Shown in pieces: positions 1 to 7,427 of a stretch of DNA of 64,000 bases; within the stretch, counting starts at the first letter, position 1; the number at the start of each line of letters is the position of its first letter. A program made the translations under genes and the position numbers. The stretch covers positions 17,226 to 81,225 of the forward strand of contig JBBALI010000013.1 in assembly GCA_040403095.1 (NCBI GenBank), written 5' to 3'. The notes under the pieces were generated by a model that was given only the letters and a program-made list of their open reading frames with translations, did no database searches and had not been told where the DNA came from. Source of the stretch: JAQVCM01 sp040403095. GTDB taxonomy: Bacteria > Bacteroidota > Bacteroidia > Flavobacteriales_D > Crocinitomicaceae.

Positions 1-3000
1 AGCTTCATATAAGAAATCATAATCTTGCTGAGGAATCACTCCTCCAGCAACAACCATAATGTCTTCACGACCATACTTTTTCAATTCTTCAATCACTTGT
101 GGAACCAACGTCTTATGTCCAGCAGCCAAAGACGATACACCTAAAATATGTACATCGTTTTCAATTGCTTGTCGTGCTGCTTCTGCTGGTGTTTGAAACA
201 ATGGACCAATGTCTACATCAAATCCAATGTCAGCAAATGATGTTGCGATAACTTTAGCGCCGCGATCATGGCCATCTTGTCCCATTTTCGCAACCATGAT
301 TCTTGGTCTGCGTCCTTCTAATTTGGCAAATTTTTCTGCCATTGCTTTCGCCGTTTCGAAATCTTGATCATTCATAGATTCTGAGGAATAAACGCCACTG
401 ATGGAACGAATCGTTGCCTTATATCTTCCAAATGTTTTCTCCATTGCCATGGAAATCTCACCTAAAGTTGCTCGATTGCGCGCACATTCAACGGCGGCTT
501 CTAATAAATTTCCATTTCCTGTTGCAGCAATTTCAGCCAAACGATTCAAACTTGCTTCCACTTTCGCAACATCTCGGTCTGCTTTCATTTGATTGATGCG
601 CTCAATTTGACCCAAACGCACTTTGGTATTATCGATGTCTAAAATGTCCATTGGTTCTTCCTTTTCCAACTGATATCGATTTACACCTACAATAATATCT
701 CTTCCTGCGTCAATTTTTGCTTGTTTTCTCGCTGCGGCTTCTTCGATGCGCATTTTTGGAATTCCAGTTTCAATCGCTTTCGCCATTCCGCCCAATTCTT
801 CCACTTCTTCGATCAATTTCCAAGCTTCTTGAATCAAATCTTCTGTCAATTTCTCGACATAATAACTTCCACCCCAAGGATCGATGATTGAAGTCATTTG
901 GGTTTCTTCTTGCAAGAAAATTTGTGTATTTCTAGCAATTCTCGCTGAGAAATCTGTTGGCAAAGCAATCGCTTCATCTAACGCATTCGTATGCAATGAT
1001 TGTGTACCACCAAAACCTGCTGCTAACGCTTCAATGCATGTTCGCGCCACATTGTTGAAAGGATCTTGCTCAGTCAAACTCCAACCTGAAGTCTGGCAAT
1101 GTGTTCTCAAAGCCAAAGATTTAGAATTCTTCGGATTAAATTGATTCACCAATTTCGACCAAATCATTCTTCCTGCACGCATTTTGGCAATTTCCATGAA
1201 ATGATTCATTCCGATGGCCCAAAAGAAACTCAATCGCGGGGCAAATGCATCTACATCCATTCCTGCTTTGATTCCTGCACGTAAATATTCCAATCCATCT
1301 GCTAAAGTGTATGCCAATTCAATGGCAGCAGTAGCTCCAGCTTCTTGCATGTGATAACCTGAAATGGAAATCGAATTGAATCGAGGCATATTTTTGGCCG
1401 TGTAATCGAAAATATCAGAAATGATTTTCATCGAAGGCGCTGGCGGATAAATGTACGTGTTGCGGACCATGAATTCTTTCAAAATATCATTCTGAATCGT
1501 TCCTGAAAGTTGTTCTTGTTTGACACCTTGTTCTTCAGCTGCCACAATGTAAAACGCCATAATCGGAATTACTGCGCCATTCATGGTCATCGAAACCGAC
1601 ATTTCATCCAAGGGAATTTGGTCGAATAAAATCTTCATATCCAAAATCGAATCAATGGCAACTCCTGCTTTTCCAACATCTCCCACTACCCTTTCGTGGT
1701 CAGAATCATATCCGCGATGCGTGGCTAAATCGAAAGCAACTGATAGACCTTTTTGTCCTGCAGCTAAATTTCTTCGGTAAAAAGCATTGGAATCTTCCGC
1801 TGTGGAAAATCCTGCGTATTGACGAATGGTCCAAGGACGAATCGCGTACATCGAGCCGTATGGTCCGCGTAAATAAGGTGCGATTCCTGAAACATAACCC
1901 AATTGTTCTGCTTCAGCAATGTCAGAAGCTTGGTAATAATTTTGCAAGACTATTTTCTCTGCAGTATCATAAGCATCAATTGTTGTTCCCGATTGACTTT
2001 CAGCTTCGATTTTAAAAGAATTTGAAACAGTTTTGATTTCAGCTTTCATGGAAGAAACTTCCTCTTTTCCTGCGTGAATTTCAAAGGCCAATTCCAAGTT
2101 CAAGGCTTTCAATCCAAAATACAAATTTTCGTCCATCACCCAAGTTGTTTCCGTTTGTTGCGGATTGGGAAACTTATTGATTCCGATTAAAATCTGAGAT
2201 TTATTGACAATTTTTTCAATGCGATTTTGTGCGATTTTCGAAACTTCCGTTTGAAACCACGCTTTCGCCGAATGATTTAAAATTCCACCTAAATTGGAAA
2301 TTTCTGTATAAATATCCCAAGCGTTTTGACACAACGAATTGGTCAAAGATTCAATGGCATAACTTCCTCCTGCAGCATCGATTACTTTGTCTAAATACGA
2401 TTCATCTTTCAACAACAAAGAAATGTTGGTCGCCATGCGTTGCGTGAAATCCGTAATTCCTTCATTGGATTGTGCATTGTAAGGCTGAATCCACAAATGG
2501 TCTGCGCCACCGATAACCGCTGACATTGCTTCTGTTGTTTGACGCAATAAATTGGTATAAGGATCTTTCAAAGATTTATTGACAAAACCAGATTTAGCTG
2601 TAATCAAAGTCGTTTCGTTACAAAAGTGTTTCGGTTTGTATTCTCGAACCAATTGGGCCCATAAAGTTCTGAAAGCACGAAATTTAGCAATTTCAATCAA
2701 GTAATCTGTGCCAATTCCAAAGGTGAAATGCAAGTTTGCCAGCGCTTCATCTAAGTCGATGTTTTGTGCAAGTTGTTTTTCTAGGTAAGTTTTCCCCAAT
2801 GACAATGCAAAAGCCAATTCTTGACTTGCATTTGCTCCCGCTTGTTGCACGGAATATGCATCCACTTCAAACAATCTCGCTTGAACAGAAGAAGTAATTG
2901 CAGGAATTTCCTGTTTCGAAGCCAAAGGATTGAAATAAAAACCAACAAAAGCTTTCGGTTGATTTTCGAACCAACTCAAAATGGACTGTATTTGCGATTC

Positions 3001-3411
3001 TGAAGCTACAATGAAATACGTGCGAATGTATTGAACGCCAATCTCTGAAAGCAAAATATCCAACGAAATTTCAGATTTTTGGGTCACATCTAAAATCAAA
3101 GAATTGGTTCCTTCATTTAAGATTTTCAACGCTTGTTCATTGGTAGCTTTTTCTTCTTTTACCAATAAATAAGTTCCAATATTCCAGTCATTATTTTCAA
3201 AAACATACCCTCGGGTGTATGGAAATTTCCCTGGAACTTGTTGGATTTTTGGTGCATCTTCTAAATGAAAATAACTTGGAAACGTCAATTGTTCAATTTC
3301 GTCGTGCTTGTGTAAATTGCTTTCAAAATCAGCACCTTTCAACTCTTTGGTTAAAAGATCAACCCATTGTTGTTTGGATGATTTTGCGAATGCTTCAAAA
3401 AGTTTTTTCAT
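1..3411 (-). CDS. mutA-mutB: Fused methylmalonyl-CoA mutase, small plus large subunit (3' end beyond window)
   Basis: The product interconverts (R)-methylmalonyl-CoA and succinyl-CoA with adenosylcobalamin, in propionate metabolism in the cytoplasm. I read the frame codon by codon from the ATG at 3411 to the window edge: 1137 codons without a stop. Residues 1 to about 460 are a small-subunit-like mutase barrel whose catalytic His position is Ser187 (motif VDAYSVQQAG). From about residue 480 a full large subunit follows: IRPWTIRQYAGFS with Tyr532, Arg650 (MVRNTYIYPP) and His687 (SGYHMQEAGA). Their spacing equals that of Tyr89, Arg207 and His244 in the Propionibacterium enzyme, which argues for methylmalonyl rather than isobutyryl specificity. 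The cobalamin motif GQDGHDRG (His1048) lies in the C-terminal B12 domain. In most Bacteroidota the two subunits are separate genes. It starts 18 bases after the EI24-type gene, so the two are probably co-transcribed. The last few tens of residues are missing. Confidence 0.95.
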   Translation of the reverse strand, partial: MKKLFEAFAKSSKQQWVDLLTKELKGADFESNLHKHDEIEQLTFPSYFHLEDAPKIQQVPGKFPYTRGYVFENNDWNIGTYLLVKEEKATNEQALKILNEGTNSLILDVTQKSEISLDILLSEIGVQYIRTYFIVASESQIQSILSWFENQPKAFVGFYFNPLASKQEIPAITSSVQARLFEVDAYSVQQAGANASQELAFALSLGKTYLEKQLAQNIDLDEALANLHFTFGIGTDYLIEIAKFRAFRTLWAQLVREYKPKHFCNETTLITAKSGFVNKSLKDPYTNLLRQTTEAMSAVIGGADHLWIQPYNAQSNEGITDFTQRMATNISLLLKDESYLDKVIDAAGGSYAIESLTNSLCQNAWDIYTEISNLGGILNHSAKAWFQTEVSKIAQNRIEKIVNKSQILIGINKFPNPQQTETTWVMDENLYFGLKALNLELAFEIHAGKEEVSSMKAEIKTVSNSFKIEAESQSGTTIDAYDTAEKIVLQNYYQASDIAEAEQLGYVSGIAPYLRGPYGSMYAIRPWTIRQYAGFSTAEDSNAFYRRNLAAGQKGLSVAFDLATHRGYDSDHERVVGDVGKAGVAIDSILDMKILFDQIPLDEMSVSMTMNGAVIPIMAFYIVAAEEQGVKQEQLSGTIQNDILKEFMVRNTYIYPPAPSMKIISDIFDYTAKNMPRFNSISISGYHMQEAGATAAIELAYTLADGLEYLRAGIKAGMDVDAFAPRLSFFWAIGMNHFMEIAKMRAGRMIWSKLVNQFNPKNSKSLALRTHCQTSGWSLTEQDPFNNVARTCIEALAAGFGGTQSLHTNALDEAIALPTDFSARIARNTQIFLQEETQMTSIIDPWGGSYYVEKLTEDLIQEAWKLIEEVEELGGMAKAIETGIPKMRIEEAAARKQAKIDAGRDIIVGVNRYQLEKEEPMDILDIDNTKVRLGQIERINQMKADRDVAKVEASLNRLAEIAATGNGNLLEAAVECARNRATLGEISMAMEKTFGRYKATIRSISGVYSSESMNDQDFETAKAMAEKFAKLEGRRPRIMVAKMGQDGHDRGAKVIATSFADIGFDVDIGPLFQTPAEAARQAIENDVHILGVSSLAAGHKTLVPQVIEELKKYGREDIMVVAGGVIPQQDYDFLYEA

Positions 3412-3429
3412 TGGTTTTTGACCGTTTGT

Positions 3430-4158
3430 TTATAAATTTTGGGGAATTTTTTGATTCATTTTCGTGTAAACAATCGTGCTTAATATTGTCACTAGAAATG
3501 GCGCAAGAATTAATCCTACTACTGGAATCATATAAATCAAACTGAAAACAGAACCTGTAAGCAGCATGTACAACATTCTTTCAAAACCAAATTCAACTGT
3601 TCCAAAAAATCCAACGCCGTATCTTTCCAAGCTAAAATCGTAAAATGAAAAACCGATAAAGAATGCGCCAATGACAAAATAAATGATGTTGTCAAGAACA
3701 TGAAAATTAAAAATCCATGCTAAAATATACCAGATAAACATTACCAAAAAATTGAGCATCAAAGTGAAGAAAAGCAAGAAAATCGCTCGTCCAATGTCTT
3801 TCATCACGCGGACAAAACCGCCATCAAATTTAGCGCCTGTGACTTCATTATCCACTTTTTCTGACAACAAGCAATTGATAGGCGAAAGCAAGGTGAGAAT
3901 GAAAAATTTGTAAAATTCGTCCGTGATCCAAACCATGAAACCGATGGTTTTTTGAACGCCAGTAGTGACATATTCTCCCACCCAAGGCAATTTTTTGGCT
4001 ACTTCTGCGCCTTCTGAAATGTTGTGAAAAAAGGCGAAAATACTGTAAAAGAAAAGCGCCACCGCTACTGGGGGAATGATGTATAACCAAATTTTACCTT
4101 TAGCCAATTGCAAAACTGACAATTTCAGGGCAAAAAAATGATCATATATCGCATTCAT
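3430..4158 (-). CDS. EI24 domain-containing integral membrane protein
   Basis: This 242-residue protein has several long hydrophobic segments, near residues 25-45, 125-150, 155-175 and 200-235. The hydrophobic pattern and the N-terminal region resemble EI24/CysZ-type membrane proteins, a family annotated from Etoposide-induced protein 2.4 and from the sulfate permease CysZ. I cannot name a substrate. The ATG at 4158 is the first Met in the frame. It lies 18 bases upstream of the mutase fusion and 76 bases downstream of a 56-residue membrane protein on the same strand, so all three may form one transcript. Nothing in the sequence links it directly to cobalamin or acyl-CoA metabolism. Family assignment is moderately confident; the function is unknown. 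Confidence 0.7.
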   Translation of the reverse strand: MNAIYDHFFALKLSVLQLAKGKIWLYIIPPVAVALFFYSIFAFFHNISEGAEVAKKLPWVGEYVTTGVQKTIGFMVWITDEFYKFFILTLLSPINCLLSEKVDNEVTGAKFDGGFVRVMKDIGRAIFLLFFTLMLNFLVMFIWYILAWIFNFHVLDNIIYFVIGAFFIGFSFYDFSLERYGVGFFGTVEFGFERMLYMLLTGSVFSLIYMIPVVGLILAPFLVTILSTIVYTKMNQKIPQNL

Positions 4159-4234
4159 TCCATCGATTATTTAGAGGATACGAATATAAGAAAATTCAAG
4201 CAAAGGAGAGAAAAAATCCTTGAAAAACAGAAAA

Positions 4235-4405
4235 TCAGATTTTTTTCAAAATCATCACGCTTAACGCATAAAACGCCATTGTTCCCAAATAAAACAAATG
4301 CCAACCTTTGTAACCCTGTTTACGCCAATACCAACCGTTCAAAATTCCAAGAACCAAGGCTGGAATCAAGGAAAATATTAATGGATTTTCGATAATTGTT
4401 TTCAT
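4235..4405 (-). CDS. Small hypothetical membrane protein (56 residues)
   Basis: The ORF runs from the ATG at 4405 to a TGA at 4235. The product has two hydrophobic segments, at about residues 7-22 (ENPLIFSLIPALVLGIL) and 37-52 (HLFYLGTMAFYALSVMI). They are separated by a short basic/aromatic loop (NGWYWRKQGYKGW), which suggests a two-pass inner-membrane protein with the loop on the cytoplasmic side. It is on the same strand as the EI24-type gene, 76 bases upstream of it. The composition and the positively charged loop look like a real small membrane protein rather than chance. I do not recognise the family. Confidence 0.55.
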   Translation of the reverse strand: MKTIIENPLIFSLIPALVLGILNGWYWRKQGYKGWHLFYLGTMAFYALSVMILKKI

Positions 4406-4429
4406 TTCAGGTGCAAAAGAAATGATTTT

Positions 4430-4461
4430 TTTGAAAGTGTTGTGTTAGTGTTTTATCTTTG
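4430..4461 (+). promoter_or_regulatory. Bacteroidota-type promoter for the subtilase gene
   Basis: A TTTG at 4430-4433 is followed after 20 bases by TATCTTTG at 4454-4461. This fits the Bacteroidota sigma-ABfr consensus TTTG, 19-21 bases, TAnnTTTG. Transcription would start about five bases further on, leaving a leader of roughly 20 bases before the ATG at 4487. Confidence 0.65.
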
Positions 4462-4486
4462 GTATCAATTCTAAAAAAAGAAATTA

Positions 4487-6160
4487 ATGAATATTTCATT
4501 TAAAACATTGTTAATAAGCATATTTCTGATTTTGGTAAAAAACTTGTGCGCACAACAAGACACCCTAAAATACTGGATTCAATTCACAGATAAAAACAAT
4601 TCACCGTTCTCCATCGATGTACCGCAACAATTTTTGTCTTCTAAAGCCATTGCGCGCAGGGCAAAGAGTCAAGTTTCAATTTCTGAGCAAGATTTACCTG
4701 TGAATCAAGCTTACATTGACCAAATTACGGTTTTTCCATCTGTTCAATTTCTCAATCCATCCAAGTGGTTCAACTCGATTACGATCAGTTGCTTTGATAC
4801 CAACGATGTCAATCAAATTATGCAATTTCCTTTTGTGCAACAAATTGAAATCGTGCAAAAACTGCAACTTTCAAACACTAAAAATCCAATTGAAAATACG
4901 TTCGAAATAGAGCCGAAAAACAATATCGAGATAAGCAACAATAGTCACTTTCCTTATGGTTATTCGTACAACCAAAATCATTTGCACCAAATTGAATATT
5001 TGCACGAATTAGGTTTTAATGGTGAAGGCATGACTATCGCGGTGATTGATGCAGGTTTTGAAACCGTTCAAGAAATGGCTTGTTTCAAACATTTGTTTCA
5101 AGAAAATCGCATTCTTTCTACCAAAGATTTTGTAGACCACGATGGAGATGTTTATTGGGATCATTTTCATGGTGCGGCGGTGCTTTCAACCATCGCTGGA
5201 AAAATCGACGGCGTTTACTATGGAACAGCAACCAAAGCCAATTTTCACCTTCTGCGAAGCGAGGATGCGGATACAGAAAATATCATCGAAGAAGACAATT
5301 GGGTGACAGCCGCTGAATATGCAGACAGCGCTGGCGTTGACATAATCAATTCAAGTTTAGGTTACACCCAATTTGACGACAGTTTACAAAATCACACCTA
5401 CGCGCAACTGGACGGAAACACAACGCGCATCGCCAAAGCAGCTGACATCGCAGCATCGAAAGGAATTTTGGTTGTTGCGAGTGCTGGAAATTCTGGCGCG
5501 AATGATTGGAAATACATTTCAACACCTGCCGATGCAGACAGTATTTTGACCGTTGGCGCAGTGGACAGCTTGGGAAATTATGCGTTTTTCAGCAGCGTTG
5601 GTCCTGCAAGTGATGGTGATGTAAAACCAAATGTAGCGTCAGTTGGATACCATACCTATTTGTATATTCCATACAACGAAAAAGTGGTGCGCGCCAATGG
5701 TACTTCTTTCAGTTCCCCAATGATGGCCGGAATGACCGCTTGTCTGTGGCAAGCATTTCCAAATTTAAACAACATGGAAATCATAGATTTAATTCAAAAA
5801 TCAGCGCATCAATATAGCAATCCAGATTCATTGATGGGTTATGGAATTCCCAACTTTCGCAAGGCTTACACCGACATCCTGGGAAACCAAGAACAAACAT
5901 TGAATTTTGAAATCATCGCCTATTATCCAAATCCGATGGATGAAAATGGATTGAAAGTATTGCTCAACAGTGACGTTTCGCAAGTGATTGCAATTGAAAT
6001 CAGCAACACGCTCGGTCAATCTATTTACAGCGGAGAAATGCAAATCGAAAAAGGACAAAATTTGATTTCCATTGGGAAATTTTTTACAGCTAAGGGGATT
6101 TATTTTTTAAAGTTGATTGCGAAAGACGGCGGCGAAGATTTTAAGATGTTAGGATTTTAA
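4487..6160 (+). CDS. Secreted S8 family (subtilisin-like) serine peptidase with T9SS sorting domain
   Basis: This 557-residue protein begins with a signal peptide (hydrophobic residues 5-20, cleavage probably near CAQQ). After a propeptide-like region of about 150 residues, the catalytic domain shows the subtilase triad: Asp188 in IAVIDAGF, His228 in HFHGAAVLS and Ser407 in NGTSFSSPMMAG. The oxyanion Asn lies in SAGNSG. The last ~85 residues start with YYPNPM and have the beta-rich pattern of a T9SS type A sorting domain (GxSIY, KGxNxISI, KGIYFLKL). The protein should therefore cross the outer membrane by the type IX system and be released or attached. The His motif reads HGAA rather than the usual HGT. 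A good promoter precedes it and a strong palindrome follows the stop, so it is probably transcribed alone. Confidence 0.93.
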   Translation: MNISFKTLLISIFLILVKNLCAQQDTLKYWIQFTDKNNSPFSIDVPQQFLSSKAIARRAKSQVSISEQDLPVNQAYIDQITVFPSVQFLNPSKWFNSITISCFDTNDVNQIMQFPFVQQIEIVQKLQLSNTKNPIENTFEIEPKNNIEISNNSHFPYGYSYNQNHLHQIEYLHELGFNGEGMTIAVIDAGFETVQEMACFKHLFQENRILSTKDFVDHDGDVYWDHFHGAAVLSTIAGKIDGVYYGTATKANFHLLRSEDADTENIIEEDNWVTAAEYADSAGVDIINSSLGYTQFDDSLQNHTYAQLDGNTTRIAKAADIAASKGILVVASAGNSGANDWKYISTPADADSILTVGAVDSLGNYAFFSSVGPASDGDVKPNVASVGYHTYLYIPYNEKVVRANGTSFSSPMMAGMTACLWQAFPNLNNMEIIDLIQKSAHQYSNPDSLMGYGIPNFRKAYTDILGNQEQTLNFEIIAYYPNPMDENGLKVLLNSDVSQVIAIEISNTLGQSIYSGEMQIEKGQNLISIGKFFTAKGIYFLKLIAKDGGEDFKMLGF

Positions 6161-6173
6161 GTCTTTGTGATGG

Positions 6174-6217
6174 TAATTTCAGTTGGGGCGCAATGCATTG
6201 TGCCCCAACTGAAATTA
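6174..6217. terminator. Long palindrome, probable bidirectional terminator (CAATGCATTG family)
   Basis: The 44 bases form an almost perfect palindrome centred on GCAATGCATTGT, with 22-base arms and one G/T mismatch. It sits 13 bases after the subtilase stop and 85 bases before the rlmN stop, between convergent genes, where a bidirectional terminator is expected. The core recurs at 35049-35094 and 62934-62961 with different outer arms. Confidence 0.7.
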
Positions 6218-6233
6218 AATCTTGATTTTCGAA

Positions 6234-6304
6234 ATTTAACTAGTCTAAAAATCTAGTAATCCAATGATATAAAAATCCATTATATCTTACAGCGAAGCGG
6301 GTCT
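6234..6304 (-). repeat. Intergenic repeat related to the copies at 31.9 and 32.0 kb
   Basis: Read on the minus strand, the segment begins AGACCCGCTTCGCT right at the rlmN stop codon. The first 14 bases are identical to copy A at 31860 and differ by one base from copy B. Downstream similarity is weak. It also holds a 7-bp inverted repeat (GATATAA/TTATATC, 6265-6285). Confidence 0.45.
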
Positions 6305-7376
6305 ATTTCAATTGTCTTTCTTCCAGTGGAATCGCTTTGTTTTTGTTCGCCAATTGTCCGCAAGCGGCGTCGATGTCTTTTCCTCTGCTTCGGCGAATGT
6401 TCACCACCAAATTTCGCTCTTCCAAATATTTGGCGAAAGCATCGACTTTGATTGGATCGGCTTGTTTGAAACCACCGTCGTCGATTGGATTGTATTCTAT
6501 GATATTGATTTTGCAAGGCACACATCTGCAAAAAGCTGCTAATTCTTGCGCGTCTTCCAAATTGTCGTTGAAATCCTTGAAAATAATGTATTCGAACGTA
6601 ACACGCGAACCTGTTTTTTCGTGGAAATATTCCAAGGCTTCACGCAAAGTTTCCAAATCATTGGAGTCGTTGATTTCCATGATTTGACTGCGCTTTTTGT
6701 CATTTGCAGCGTGAAGCGAAAGCGCCAAATTGAATTTCACTTGGTCGTCGCCCAATTTTTTGATCATTTTGGCAATTCCTGCTGTAGAAACCGTAATTCT
6801 GCGCGGAGAAATTCCCAAGCCTTCTTCGGAAGTCAACATTTCGGTAGAACGCAGCACGTTTTTGTAATTCAACAACGGTTCGCCCATGCCCATGTACACG
6901 ATGTTTGTGAGCGTTTGACCGTAACGATTTTCAGCTTGATCGCGCAAATAAACCACTTGATCCACAATTTCTCCAGCAGTCAAGTTGCGCATTAATTTCA
7001 ATTTTCCTGTGGCACAAAAAGTACAAGATAAACTGCAACCTACTTGCGAAGAAATACATGCCGTGGTGCGACTAGAAGTTGGAATCAAAACGCCTTCAAC
7101 CACTTTTCCCGGTTCTACTTCAAACGCACATTTGATGGTTTTGTCTGAACTGATTTGTTGGTCGTCGAGTACGATTTTATCGATGTAGAAATGTGTCTCC
7201 AATTTCTCGCGCAAATCTTTGCTCAAATTGGACATTTCCTCAAAAGTTCCTGCATTTTTCTTCCACAACCATTCAAAAACTTGCTTGGCACGAAACGATT
7301 TTTCACCCATCGCTTCGAACTGTGCTTTAATTTCTGGTAAATTAAGATTGCGAATATTTTGTTTGGAATTTTGCAT
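6303..7376 (-). CDS. rlmN: 23S rRNA (adenine-2503-C2)-methyltransferase RlmN
   Basis: A radical-SAM enzyme that methylates C2 of A2503 in 23S rRNA and, in many bacteria, A37 of some tRNAs. The 357-residue length is typical. The [4Fe-4S] motif CxxxCxxC is Cys114, Cys118 and Cys121 (GCSLSCTFCATG). Cys107 matches the Escherichia coli Cys118 by spacing, and Cys339 near the end (DAACGQL) matches the methyl-carrying Cys355. The N-terminal half carries the FRAKQVFEWLWKK helix that helps bind RNA. The ATG at 7376 agrees with the family start. It lies 51 bases downstream of the LTA-synthase-like gene on the same strand but seems to have its own -7 element at 7395-7402. Its stop codon overlaps the intergenic repeat at 6234-6304. 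Confidence 0.96.
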   Translation of the reverse strand: MQNSKQNIRNLNLPEIKAQFEAMGEKSFRAKQVFEWLWKKNAGTFEEMSNLSKDLREKLETHFYIDKIVLDDQQISSDKTIKCAFEVEPGKVVEGVLIPTSSRTTACISSQVGCSLSCTFCATGKLKLMRNLTAGEIVDQVVYLRDQAENRYGQTLTNIVYMGMGEPLLNYKNVLRSTEMLTSEEGLGISPRRITVSTAGIAKMIKKLGDDQVKFNLALSLHAANDKKRSQIMEINDSNDLETLREALEYFHEKTGSRVTFEYIIFKDFNDNLEDAQELAAFCRCVPCKINIIEYNPIDDGGFKQADPIKVDAFAKYLEERNLVVNIRRSRGKDIDAACGQLANKNKAIPLEERQLK

Positions 7377-7394
7377 GAATCACTTTTCGAAGTA

Positions 7395-7402
7395 CAAAGA
7401 TA
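7395..7402 (-). promoter_or_regulatory. Candidate -7 element for rlmN
   Basis: On the minus strand this reads TATCTTTG, a full match to TAnnTTTG, about 19 bases upstream of the rlmN ATG. No clear TTTG is found at -33, so it is only a candidate. Confidence 0.4.
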
Positions 7403-7427
7403 CGAAGTTAATTAGATGTTTTTATTC

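Noticed and set aside
1..3411. Two separate mutase genes joined by a missed stop, or an IcmF-type fusion
   Set aside because: Every codon was read with no stop, and the B12 motif is at the C-terminal end with no G-protein domain, so it is a small-large subunit fusion.
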